From contig NZ_JAHCDI010000004.1 of the NCBI RefSeq assembly GCF_019697375.1, forward strand, positions 917,324-981,323: 64,000 nucleotides of DNA, given 5' to 3'. Positions 44,798-54,610 of the stretch are shown here, one piece after another. The DNA is from Micromonospora tarapacensis. GTDB lineage: Bacteria; Actinomycetota; Actinomycetes; Mycobacteriales; Micromonosporaceae. The notes below the pieces were generated by a model. It was not told where the DNA came from. It searched no databases and was given only the letters and a program-made list of their open reading frames with translations. Positions within the stretch are counted from its first letter, which is position 1; every line of letters begins with the position of its first letter. Made by a program: the position numbers and the translations under genes.

Positions 44798-47700
44798 GTG
44801 GCGATTCAGCCGTCACCCGAGGTCGCCGAGTTCCTCAAGTGGGTCAGTGGCGAGGAGGTGCCCGGTCTCAACGAGGACCGGCTCTTCGCGGTCGCCGATG
44901 CCTACCGGGACGCGGCAACAGGTCTCACTGACGATCTGGCCCCACTCGTCGTGGCCGCCGTCAACGGGATCCGGGCCAACTTCGAGGGAGAAGCGGAGCG
45001 TGCGTACGCGGCTTCGATGGCGAAGTTCGTCACGGAGCACCCGCGCTATCTCTACACCGCCGCGGACGAGCTCATCAAGGCGGGTGACGCGGCGCGCAAG
45101 ACCGGCACCCAGGTTCAGTACGTCAAGCTCATCATCATTTTGACGATTGTCGAATTGATGGTCGAGCTGGCCGTCACGGTGGCTCTCGCCTTCTTCTTTC
45201 CGGGGCTGTGGGGGTGGATCGCCGCCCGGTGCGCGATCGTCCGCTTCATGATGCAGACGCTGCTGCGTCGGCTGATCATGCTGGTGGTTTCCAACATGGT
45301 GATGGGCGTGCTCTTCCAGGTCACCATGGACGCCCTGGCTCAGCGTATCCAGCTGTCGATGGGCACCCGGGACGACTGGGACGGGAACCTGACCAGGCAG
45401 TCCGCCGAGGTGGGGCTTCTCGGCGGGGCGGTCAGTCTCGGCCTGGGTAGCCTCGGCAGCGGACTGGGGAAAGGTCTCGGAAAGCTCCTCCGGCGCGACG
45501 GCGTCGACGCGGGGCCGAACGCTCTGCGGCATCTGACCGCGACGTTCGACGGACCTGGTGGCAAGGAAGTCGCGGACGACGTTCCGGTGGTCCCGCCACG
45601 TGGGCTGGCGAACACACCGTCTCCGACCGGATCCCCTCTTCTTGACAAGATCGGCGAAATCGGCCAGGAAGCAGGTGCGGAGTACCTCACCGAGGGCCTG
45701 TACGGCCTGATGCGAGGCGAAGGTTGGGATGTCTCCGGGTTCGCCGCGACCTCCGGCGTCTTCTCCGGCCTCAACGGCGCGTTCGGCGAATACCTCGGTG
45801 ATGTGCTGCATCGCAATCTTCCCGGCGGTGCCATCGTCAACAACGTTCCCACGGTTCCGGACGGATCCCGGGTATCGGCTGCCGACTCGAAAAGCCCTGG
45901 ACCGCAGGTGACCCCGGACGGGCCGCTCCCGCCCAACTCTCGGGAATCAACTACTGCGGATCCTGGGCCCGTCAAGGTCACCGACCCGTCGCCGTCGCCG
46001 TCGTCTGCGAGTGCGCTGTCCGACCCGCCGGTCTCGCCGCAGTCGGGCCCTGACGCGCCATCCGCGATGGATCGCCCGCCGGGTTCCGAACCCACGTCAA
46101 CTGCGGCGGGACAGGCTGGCCCCGGTGACGGACTGATCACTGGAGACGGGGTCGCGGTAGTTCCTGGTGACGGAGTGTCACAGTCCGACTCGACCGTTGT
46201 CCAGGCGCCGGCCGGCGTCACCAACCCGTTCGCCCCACAAGATCTGCAAAGCCCGCAGGGCCTGCCGGGTTCACAGGAACCGCGATTTCCGGACTCGTCG
46301 GGTCCGACAGGTCCGGATGCCGGAGCGGATGCCGTCAACAGCCCGGGGACTTCCACGACGAATCCCTTCGGGGACCGGAGCACACAAGAAGGGGGAACCC
46401 CGGCACCCGGCGTCGACCGGTCCGCCTCGACCAACCCGTACGCTTCGATGAACCCGTTCAGCTCGTCGAACCCGTTCGGCTCTGCTGACCCGTCCCCGTT
46501 GGTCAGCTCTGCTCCACAGACGAACCCCTTTCTCGGCGGCGATGGGGTAGCTGGGACATCGCCGATGCTCTGGTCCCAGCATCCGTTTCCGCTTACCACC
46601 AGGTCGGACCGGCGCGAGGGCCGATCGGACCTTGATGGAGCCGGACATCAGGCACCCGATCCGATCATGGAGCCAGCACCGACCGAGGTTGATTCGGACG
46701 CGACTGTCCCGACATCGGCGGCCGCGGCGGTCGGCGCCCCACAACCGGCGGCCACGGCGGACACCAATCCCCAAGCGGTCGCTTCCGTGACCCCGATGCC
46801 GCCGTCCCCAAGTACGGCGTTCGCGATCACCGATCCTGCCGCCGCGTCGAGCGTTGCGGATCTGTCGCCTTTTCCCGATGTCGCGCCGGACACCTTCTCG
46901 GCCGAGGAGGTCGTCCTCACCGACGCCGAGGCGCGCGACATCGCGAGCACCGCCATCGTGAGCGGCGGCGGCATCCTCTTTCCCGGCCCCGACCGGGTGA
47001 CCGACGAACAGGCCGCCCGCTACGTTCCCACGTCGACCGAGAAGTCTCGGGTGCTCGTGCATGGCGACGGCGCCCGGGTACTCGCCGGTGGTCGCAAGCT
47101 GACCGCGGTGCAGTTCGCTCAGGTGTTGCGGGCACTGCCCGACAGCGGACCAGGCACAGCGGTCCAACTCATCTCGTGTGGCGGTGCCACCACCGGTCCG
47201 GTCTTCGCCGCGGACCTCGCCGTCGCGCTGGGGACGCCGGTGGTGGCCGCTACGACGTACGCGTGGACGATGGTGGGCTCCGGCGGCGGCCGTACGGGAT
47301 GGGCCGTCGCCGCGGAGGTCAGCCCGGACGGGCGGATGCGGCCCAACCTCTCCGCGACGGGAACCTTCGTCGAGTACGAGCCGGACGGTGCCGGCGGCGT
47401 CAAGGTCACCGACGTTGGCCCGTATCTTCGCGACGGCCGACCCGAGCGTGACGATCCGCCGGCCAGTTCCGTAGAGGAGGAGGCGGAAGCCTCGCCGGAG
47501 CGGACCGCCGACCCCGACCCCGCATCTCCCCAGGAGCGGACCGTCGAGTCCGGGTGGTATCCCTGGGCCACGTTGACCCTGCCCACCGGCTATCCGATGC
47601 CGACCGGGTTCACCCTGTTGTCGCACCAACCGGACCTCCTGACAGCTCCGGGAATCGTCGGTGGTCCGACAGCACCGGCGATCGCCCTGAGCAACACCGA

Positions 47701-50700
47701 CACGATCCGCCAGCGCATCTCGCAGTCCCTCGCCAGCCGAGCCGAGTTCGGCATCACCCAGGCACAGGCGAGTCACCTGGTCGACGAGCAGTTGACCGAT
47801 GAGGTCCTGGTCGATGGCGTCGACGACATGCACAACGGCAACGGCCTACGCTTGACTCTCGGCTCGGGCACCGCCGCGATCGAACTGCTGTTGCGTGTCC
47901 AGGGACCGATGCGCGACGTCGGGTACGCCGACGCCACCGGAGGCGGCGCTTCCGCCGATCCGTTCTCCAACGGCAGCAGTCCGGATCGCCGACAGCCTCA
48001 GCGCGAGAGTGGTGCCGACTCCCTCGGAGTGGTGAGCGGCACCAAGACGGCTTCGGGCGCGGTGTCCTACTCGATGACCGGTCCGGGATTCGGCGGCCTG
48101 CCGGTCACGATCGGCCCCTCCGCCTCGGCCGGTGTCGCGTCGTCGACGACCAGGACTCAGCAGGCGCAGCGTTCCAACCGCTCGAACGAAGAGCTCACCG
48201 TGGCTCCGGCGGGTACCGGCCCGCATGACCCAGACAATTCCCAGAGGTTCTACCAGGCGACCTTCGATCTTCAGGTCAGTGCTGTCTGGCGGGGCCAGGA
48301 CACGCCGGTCGCCCTGGTGTCGGTCAATGGCACCCAGGTGACCTTCGCGGCGGTGCACACACTCGCCCAGCTCACCGCGACGGATCTGTCCAACGCGCAA
48401 ACCCGAGCCGACGACGAGGTCAAGGACCGGCAGGACAGAGCCGAAGCGGCGCTGAGGCCCGGAGCAACGGCCGAGAAGATCAACGTCGTACGCGCGGACG
48501 CCGCCCGATTCCGCCTGCCCGCCTCGTCGGTCTCGGCGGGAGTGGCGGTGTCGCCGACGTTCTTCGACGCTGTCATGGCACAGGTGCCGGACGGTATCAA
48601 GAAGGTGGGCGGGAAGTTCCGGGCGGATCTGGCGGCGGCGCTGTCGGCCAAGGGGCTCGCCGGACACGACAGCGGGATCACCACCGGCGGCTACCACACC
48701 GACAAGATGACCTCCCGCCGGGCCGGCGGTATCCGTGGCGGCAGCAAGGGCAGGTTCACCGTCACCCGGGGGCAGATCTCGCTGACCGGCACACTGGGGA
48801 CGCCGGTCCTGCTGACCACGATCTCCACCACAGGCCGCGGCGAGACCGCATTGCGCAGCGGCTACGGGGTGAGCAACAGCAAGACCGACGAGACAGCCGT
48901 ACGGTTGGCCGCGACCCTGGGCGTACACGCGGCCACCAGCAACACTCCGTCACCAAAGGCGGACTACGGCACCCTCGTGCTCGCCGGTACGGCCTCCGTC
49001 GAGCGGACGGTCACGTCGTCGATCAGCAGCGAGGCGGTCGCGCAGATCGACGCCAAGAGCAAGACCACCGGCGATCTGCTGCTGTATCGGATTCCGATCA
49101 CCGTCGAGGGTATGGTCCTCACGTCGGCCGACGGGAAGACGCCGCCGACCTCCATCGACATGTCCGCCGTCCCATCGGCTCCCGGCGCCGGTGTTCCCGG
49201 CCCCGGTCAGGTGTTCTCGTACCGCTGGTTGACCCCGGACGACGCACGGCGCCTCGGCTACCCGGGCGCTTTCTCGGCTGGCGCCAGCGCCACGACCTCG
49301 ACCGCGACGACGTCAGGCCCTACCGCGTCGGCCGGCCCCACGTCCGTGTTGCCCAAGATCTACCAATGGCAGCCGATGGTGCTTCCGGACATCCGTGAGA
49401 TCCGAACCGGGTATCGAGGCAACTCGTTGTGGAAGAGCGCGGTGGACGCCGTCCGTGCGGTGAGCCCGGACCTGCTGCCCGCGCAGGGTAGCTTCGGACG
49501 TCAGCGCCAGCGTCACAACGAGGCCCGGCTACGCCATGCCATCCAGAACATCCAGCGGGGTGGCTCGTGGCGGTCGCTGCTCTCCGGCGGTCTTCGTGTC
49601 CCGCTGACCCGCCCGCCCTCCGTGCGGCGCGGCACGCACACCCCCTCCCGGTACGTCAACGTGGTCATCAAGATGGAGATGACTTCGGCACTGGATGTGG
49701 ATCGTGAGGTGGCCGACGGCGCGGAGAGCCGGACCACCCAGATCGAGGATGCCACCCAGGCCACGATCGGCGTGACCAAGGGTCGCGGCATCGGCACAGT
49801 GGTCAAGTACGGTGCCTATTTTCAGGGCGGGGCGAGGACCGACTCGAGCCCGACCATGGTCCGGCGGTTCCGGATCCGGACCGGCTATCGGCGGGTCCAT
49901 CGTCGACAGCGGTTCATGACCGGCGGGTCTGCGGTCACCACCGGCAGCATCGTCAAATCAAGCCGGCCGACCAGGCCGTATCGCGCCAACATCACGTTCA
50001 CGATCTTCACCGAGTACGCGAACCGGCCGCGCGCGGCGCTGGCCAAGTCACCTGGAGTCGCCCGGGCGCTGGTCACCACGGTCGCCACCCCCATCGTCCT
50101 GGCGGTAGAGGGCGGACTGCGCCTGTCGTTGCCCACCCTGGACTCGATCGTCCGAGCCCTGCCGAACTTCACTCCGCCCAGCGTTCACCTTGTCACCGAA
50201 CCAGCCCTGGTTTCACCGGTTCCGTCGCCGTTCACCATCAGCGGTCCGCACCACATCCTCGACGTCAGTATTCAGGGCGACGCTCTCTTCACGGCCGCGG
50301 ATGTGGCGTTGAGTGGCGGTCCGGAAGGATTCAACGGTACCGGCGGCAAGCTGTGGACGAGTTGGCGATCCGGCAGCGTGACGGACTTGGCGGGAAACCC
50401 GCTTCCGTACCATTCGTCGGCGTTGACCGAACCCGGCTCGCCGGCTGAGGCGGCGCTGCGGCAGGCCATCGACATGGACGCGTTTCGCGCGTTCCTGGAC
50501 GTGCACATCTCCGGTCGTGCCCCCATCTCGCTGCTCAGCGAGGCCGCCTTCACCGACCTCAAGGGTGACCTGACCGTGAAGGTGGAGTTCTTCGGGCCGA
50601 TCAAGATGGCGAAGCTGGTCAAGGACGCACCGATTCATGGTTCACAGGAGGTCGTTCATCGTACCGAATCCGGCGAGCGTAACGATTCCGGCCACGAACT

Positions 50701-53700
50701 CGCGTCCTCGGCGTTGGTGATCTCGAACTCCAACGTTCCACCGTCCGGGGACCCGAAGGGTGCGCACCGCAACGCCGCCGGGGCGCGGGCGGGGTACTCC
50801 CAGTCGAAGGGCAAACGTGCCGACGTCGAAACCTCGAGCAGTGTGGCGCGACGTGAGGTGTTCGACGGCGTATCCGAAATCCTGCTCGCCGGAATGGTCA
50901 TCACCCTCACCGGTTCCGTGCAGGCGTCCGGCTCGCTCGACGTCGCCAAACCGCAGGAGGTGACGGTCAGGTTGGTCGCCGATCAGTCGGTCCTCCTCCA
51001 GGTGAGTCAGGCTGAGGCCAACAGGATCCTCGGCTTGGCGGTACCGGCTGGCGCCGGTGGGCTCGCGGCCCGGGCTCCGGCCTTCATGACCACGCTCGTA
51101 GGAAACGGGTTCTTCAACGACGCCGTCGATCCGACCATCGCGGGGGTCGGTGCCGCGTCCCTGCGGGACCGCATCGAGCAGTCGCTGCCGGGCGGGACCG
51201 GTTACACGGGGATCCAGCCAGCGATGCCGGAGCGCCTTCGTCGGGAGGCCGCCGACATGGCCGCCGACCTGCTGGGCAAGGAGAACCTGCGCCGATCCGG
51301 GCACGGGCTCTACGACGGGGGCCTCATCGCCACCCGTACGGTGGACAGCGGAGAGGTCGGGGTCAAGGTAGTCGTCAAGGTCGCCGTCCGGGCGAAGAGC
51401 ACCTCGACCGGGCCAGGAAATCCGCTGCCGGTCGGCATCTCCGCCTCGCTCTTTCAGGCTCATTCCACCAGCGAACGTGCCCTCGTCGTCAGCCGCAAGG
51501 GGGTGTCCGCCGGCGCCATCGCCGCATACCACGGACAGAACCGGCTGCAGCATGGTCCCGGTAATCAACCCGGCCTGCAGATGATGCCCGCTCAGACGAA
51601 TCTCGGCATGAGCGGTTTCCGGGAGCGCGGCAAGCAGGTCAACAAGGTCAGTTCCCTTTCCGGGTACGTGGAGAAGTCCGGCGAACTGGCACCGTTCTCG
51701 GTCGACCACGAGTACGTCGTCGAGGTGACGGTCGATCGGATACCTACGAAGCTCGGCACCGCCATGGGCAGAGGCCTGCTACTCATGAATCAGGGGTGGG
51801 GCCGCCAGAAATGGACCTCCGACGGGGTCGACCAGGCCGGTGCCGTGCAGATGGCCGTACCCAAGTCGGCGACCGACAGGTCGCCGGGGCTGAGTGTGGT
51901 CCTGGCGAACACCGGTGCGGTCACCGACCTCGCGGCTCTGGCCTACCCGTCACCCGTGCCGTCAGGCCCGCAGCCGGTGCAGCCGGGCGTCAGTTCGGCC
52001 TGGATGTTCCGGCAGGGGACGCGGTACTGGCTCGAAGGCGCGTTGGGCGCGCCGTTGCGGGCGGCGATCAGTGCGGCGTACGGGAAAACGGACACCACCT
52101 CGGGCACCTCATTGATCAACAGCCGGCATGTCGAGGACTTCCTCGACGACTTCCTCAACCCCGAGACGTCGCTGGCGACTGTCGCCGGCACCCTGAGCCA
52201 GCCGGTGAAGACCGGTCCGGTCTTCGACGACAAGGGCGCTTACGTCACCAAGAGCGGCGTCGTCGTACGGGCGTTGTTCGAGGGGCAGCCTCTTCTGGTC
52301 GACGGAACCGACAAGGTCGAGTTGGAGTTTCAGACCGAGGAGTCGAACGGTGTCCGGGAGACCGGGGCCAAGGGCAGCGAGGGCTCGATCGCCCTGAGCA
52401 CGGCGCCGCGGATCGGCAGCCAGCCCGAATATCTCACTCCGAACAGCAGCGATCCGGCCGACCGCACGGCGCACGACTGGGTCCCGCACGAGCCAGCGGT
52501 GGACGGCGCGGCCAGTTCCGGGAGCCGGAACCAGTCGGGATCCGGGTCGGCGTCGAGCGTGGGCAACAAGATCAAAATGAAGGGCAACTCCGGGCTGTAC
52601 GCGGTCAACCTGATCTTCTACGTGAACCAGGATGTCGACATAGCGGGAGCCGAGCAGGCGCGCCCGGTCACCAACAGGGTGGAATTCGGTGCGCTGGTGC
52701 GCCTGTGGGAGGCCGACATCAAGGCACATGGGATGTTCGGCTGGCAGGAGCGGCTGGGCTTCCCCAAGAGCCTGACCGAGGTGGCCAAACCGGACGGTAC
52801 GCGGCTGGACGTCCACGACGGCCAGTTGCGACTGCGCGCCGCAGGTGATCCGTCGGCCCATGGTGACATCTCCGATCTGCCGTCGGCGAACGACCCCCCG
52901 CTGCTGGTCGGGCCGGGCGTGACCATCGACCAGCTCACGGCGTTTCTCGACAGTCTGCGTCCCGGCTCCGCGCCGACTCGGATCCGGATGCAAGGTGTGC
53001 AGGGCATGAACCAGACCGACCTGACCGGTCCGTCGATCTACCAGAAGCTGGCTACCGATCATGGTGCGACGGTCGTGGTGCCCACGGCACCCATGAGCGA
53101 CCCGCTGGCCGGGCCGGCGGTCGTGGTCGGCTCGGACCCCGACGATCCACATGGGAAGCCCGGGTGGCAACCGATCGTGGCCGCGATGACGTTCACACCG
53201 GCTGGGCCCGGGCCTGTGCAACCTCCGACTCAGGACGAGATCCGGCCGACGGACCAGTGGTTGACGGCCGGGCACGGGACGGTCGAGACCTCGCCGGGGA
53301 CATATCAGTTACCCGGGCACGCCGGGGTGGCCGTGGAGGCGACCCCGGCCGGACTGTGGCTGCGCCCCGACCCGCCACCGGTGGACAATCCGACCGCAGA
53401 GGTTCGGTCGGTGCCTCCTCGGGCGACCGGGCCGCTGCTCATCGTGGGCACCGACCCCGCGTCCCGCGCCGCCCTGCCGGATCTGTTGGGCAAACTCCAC
53501 CCCGCGCTGCGCGGTCTGGCGATGGTCGCCGAGGTCAAGGCGACCGGAACGGCGCTCGAGAAGGTGACCGACCCGGTGCCCGCCATCATGTGGTTGACCG
53601 ATCGGAAGCAAGCGGATTTGCGGGAAGCCACGAACAACCTGGTGACCGCGATCCCGAAACCCGGCAAGCCGCTGACCGACCTCCCCTCGGACGTTGCCCT

Positions 53701-54175
53701 GACCGAGGCGCTGGACCAGGTCGGCACCTGGCTGACAGCCGACTCCAGCGATTGGCTGCGGGAGGACGCCGTCGGTCGCACCGTGACCGTGACCACCGTC
53801 GGCGCAGCGTACAAAGCCGTCACCGTGGCGCGGACCGCCATCGACACCTACCAGACGGCCGCGCAGGCCGCCTATACTGCCGCCGCGAACCAGGCCGCCG
53901 GCCAGGGCATCGCGGTCACCCCCGCTGACCCGGGACCCAACTCGGCCGCTCTGGTGGAGTTGGAAGCCGTGCAGGCGCACGCGGACGCCCTGGCGGACCT
54001 GCGGGACCGGATCACGAAAGCCCAGCAGGCACTGATCGACGTCGAGGTGTGGCGTACCGCGGTGACCGGCCCCGGCACCGCCATCCCCGCCGGCCTCGTG
54101 ATCGCCTCGGTCCGTCCCAATGAGACGGTGCACGATGCGGTCGTCCGCTGGCAGCTGGAACACACCGCGGCATAG
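44798..54175 (+). CDS. giant WXG100-like type VII protein, 3125 aa
   Basis: GTG 44798 opens a 9.4-kb frame. Residues 1-105 are a WXG100-like domain (LKWVSGEEVPGLNEDRLFAV), then two hydrophobic stretches (~108-170), a Gly-rich helical region and a Pro/Ser/Thr-rich linker (~350-690) with NPF at 476, 522, 552, 558, 576 and NPY at 546. Residues ~690-870 carry RVLVHGDGARVLAGGRKLTA (H755) and AVQLISCGGATTGPV (C794), a His-Cys pair spaced as in clan CD-like cysteine peptidases. Long beta-rich segments follow (~980-2650), then two alpha/beta modules shared with other locus proteins (e.g. GLWLRPD, GPLLIVGTDPAS) and a coiled end. No toxin domain or immunity gene is obvious. It resembles actinobacterial giant 'lonely Cys' proteins. 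Confidence 0.85.
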   Translation: MAIQPSPEVAEFLKWVSGEEVPGLNEDRLFAVADAYRDAATGLTDDLAPLVVAAVNGIRANFEGEAERAYAASMAKFVTEHPRYLYTAADELIKAGDAARKTGTQVQYVKLIIILTIVELMVELAVTVALAFFFPGLWGWIAARCAIVRFMMQTLLRRLIMLVVSNMVMGVLFQVTMDALAQRIQLSMGTRDDWDGNLTRQSAEVGLLGGAVSLGLGSLGSGLGKGLGKLLRRDGVDAGPNALRHLTATFDGPGGKEVADDVPVVPPRGLANTPSPTGSPLLDKIGEIGQEAGAEYLTEGLYGLMRGEGWDVSGFAATSGVFSGLNGAFGEYLGDVLHRNLPGGAIVNNVPTVPDGSRVSAADSKSPGPQVTPDGPLPPNSRESTTADPGPVKVTDPSPSPSSASALSDPPVSPQSGPDAPSAMDRPPGSEPTSTAAGQAGPGDGLITGDGVAVVPGDGVSQSDSTVVQAPAGVTNPFAPQDLQSPQGLPGSQEPRFPDSSGPTGPDAGADAVNSPGTSTTNPFGDRSTQEGGTPAPGVDRSASTNPYASMNPFSSSNPFGSADPSPLVSSAPQTNPFLGGDGVAGTSPMLWSQHPFPLTTRSDRREGRSDLDGAGHQAPDPIMEPAPTEVDSDATVPTSAAAAVGAPQPAATADTNPQAVASVTPMPPSPSTAFAITDPAAASSVADLSPFPDVAPDTFSAEEVVLTDAEARDIASTAIVSGGGILFPGPDRVTDEQAARYVPTSTEKSRVLVHGDGARVLAGGRKLTAVQFAQVLRALPDSGPGTAVQLISCGGATTGPVFAADLAVALGTPVVAATTYAWTMVGSGGGRTGWAVAAEVSPDGRMRPNLSATGTFVEYEPDGAGGVKVTDVGPYLRDGRPERDDPPASSVEEEAEASPERTADPDPASPQERTVESGWYPWATLTLPTGYPMPTGFTLLSHQPDLLTAPGIVGGPTAPAIALSNTDTIRQRISQSLASRAEFGITQAQASHLVDEQLTDEVLVDGVDDMHNGNGLRLTLGSGTAAIELLLRVQGPMRDVGYADATGGGASADPFSNGSSPDRRQPQRESGADSLGVVSGTKTASGAVSYSMTGPGFGGLPVTIGPSASAGVASSTTRTQQAQRSNRSNEELTVAPAGTGPHDPDNSQRFYQATFDLQVSAVWRGQDTPVALVSVNGTQVTFAAVHTLAQLTATDLSNAQTRADDEVKDRQDRAEAALRPGATAEKINVVRADAARFRLPASSVSAGVAVSPTFFDAVMAQVPDGIKKVGGKFRADLAAALSAKGLAGHDSGITTGGYHTDKMTSRRAGGIRGGSKGRFTVTRGQISLTGTLGTPVLLTTISTTGRGETALRSGYGVSNSKTDETAVRLAATLGVHAATSNTPSPKADYGTLVLAGTASVERTVTSSISSEAVAQIDAKSKTTGDLLLYRIPITVEGMVLTSADGKTPPTSIDMSAVPSAPGAGVPGPGQVFSYRWLTPDDARRLGYPGAFSAGASATTSTATTSGPTASAGPTSVLPKIYQWQPMVLPDIREIRTGYRGNSLWKSAVDAVRAVSPDLLPAQGSFGRQRQRHNEARLRHAIQNIQRGGSWRSLLSGGLRVPLTRPPSVRRGTHTPSRYVNVVIKMEMTSALDVDREVADGAESRTTQIEDATQATIGVTKGRGIGTVVKYGAYFQGGARTDSSPTMVRRFRIRTGYRRVHRRQRFMTGGSAVTTGSIVKSSRPTRPYRANITFTIFTEYANRPRAALAKSPGVARALVTTVATPIVLAVEGGLRLSLPTLDSIVRALPNFTPPSVHLVTEPALVSPVPSPFTISGPHHILDVSIQGDALFTAADVALSGGPEGFNGTGGKLWTSWRSGSVTDLAGNPLPYHSSALTEPGSPAEAALRQAIDMDAFRAFLDVHISGRAPISLLSEAAFTDLKGDLTVKVEFFGPIKMAKLVKDAPIHGSQEVVHRTESGERNDSGHELASSALVISNSNVPPSGDPKGAHRNAAGARAGYSQSKGKRADVETSSSVARREVFDGVSEILLAGMVITLTGSVQASGSLDVAKPQEVTVRLVADQSVLLQVSQAEANRILGLAVPAGAGGLAARAPAFMTTLVGNGFFNDAVDPTIAGVGAASLRDRIEQSLPGGTGYTGIQPAMPERLRREAADMAADLLGKENLRRSGHGLYDGGLIATRTVDSGEVGVKVVVKVAVRAKSTSTGPGNPLPVGISASLFQAHSTSERALVVSRKGVSAGAIAAYHGQNRLQHGPGNQPGLQMMPAQTNLGMSGFRERGKQVNKVSSLSGYVEKSGELAPFSVDHEYVVEVTVDRIPTKLGTAMGRGLLLMNQGWGRQKWTSDGVDQAGAVQMAVPKSATDRSPGLSVVLANTGAVTDLAALAYPSPVPSGPQPVQPGVSSAWMFRQGTRYWLEGALGAPLRAAISAAYGKTDTTSGTSLINSRHVEDFLDDFLNPETSLATVAGTLSQPVKTGPVFDDKGAYVTKSGVVVRALFEGQPLLVDGTDKVELEFQTEESNGVRETGAKGSEGSIALSTAPRIGSQPEYLTPNSSDPADRTAHDWVPHEPAVDGAASSGSRNQSGSGSASSVGNKIKMKGNSGLYAVNLIFYVNQDVDIAGAEQARPVTNRVEFGALVRLWEADIKAHGMFGWQERLGFPKSLTEVAKPDGTRLDVHDGQLRLRAAGDPSAHGDISDLPSANDPPLLVGPGVTIDQLTAFLDSLRPGSAPTRIRMQGVQGMNQTDLTGPSIYQKLATDHGATVVVPTAPMSDPLAGPAVVVGSDPDDPHGKPGWQPIVAAMTFTPAGPGPVQPPTQDEIRPTDQWLTAGHGTVETSPGTYQLPGHAGVAVEATPAGLWLRPDPPPVDNPTAEVRSVPPRATGPLLIVGTDPASRAALPDLLGKLHPALRGLAMVAEVKATGTALEKVTDPVPAIMWLTDRKQADLREATNNLVTAIPKPGKPLTDLPSDVALTEALDQVGTWLTADSSDWLREDAVGRTVTVTTVGAAYKAVTVARTAIDTYQTAAQAAYTAAANQAAGQGIAVTPADPGPNSAALVELEAVQAHADALADLRDRITKAQQALIDVEVWRTAVTGPGTAIPAGLVIASVRPNETVHDAVVRWQLEHTAA

Positions 54176-54204
54176 GCGCTGCCCGCCAGCGCCCGGCGCG
54201 GGCC

Positions 54205-54520
54205 ACACGGCGGCATCGGCACCGACACCGGAACTTGGATCACCGCCCGACCGACCCTCCTCGGTGACCCGACCAACACCGACAGCGGCTCAAGCGACCT
54301 CCATGTCGCCCTGAACGCCCCGACGCCCCCGTCCCGGCCCAACTGCTGCCCGAGATCTCCCGGCCGGCCAACGACTCGTCCGATCTCTTCGACGCCCTGG
54401 ACGAAATGATCGACGAGTACGTGCCCACTATCGAGAAAGTGCTGGGTGCTCGAAACGAGCTTGGCCCGGGAGAGTTGCGGATCGAGCCCGCTCCAGGTGA
54501 GTTCCCCCGTTCAAACTGAC
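54205..54520 (+). pseudogene. remnant or cryptic small gene after the giant gene
   Basis: One frame reads GTDTGTWITARPTLLGDPTN and SGSSDLHVALNAP; near 54325 it shifts by one base into PAQLLPEISRPANDSSDLFD, ALDEMIDEYVPTIEKVLG and GELRIEPAPGEFPRSN before a stop at 54520. Both segments have protein-like composition although no start codon precedes the first. A separate translation from the in-frame ATG of MIDEYVPTIEK would give only ~37 residues. It may be the tail of a lost small gene, for example a partner of the giant protein. Confidence 0.35.
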
Positions 54521-54610
54521 TCGTGACACCGGACCGCTGACCGGGTGAGGTGCGCCCCGCCCCACCCGTACCGGCGCGCCAGTGGGAGCAGCCGTTGCCT
54601 GCGCAGCAGG

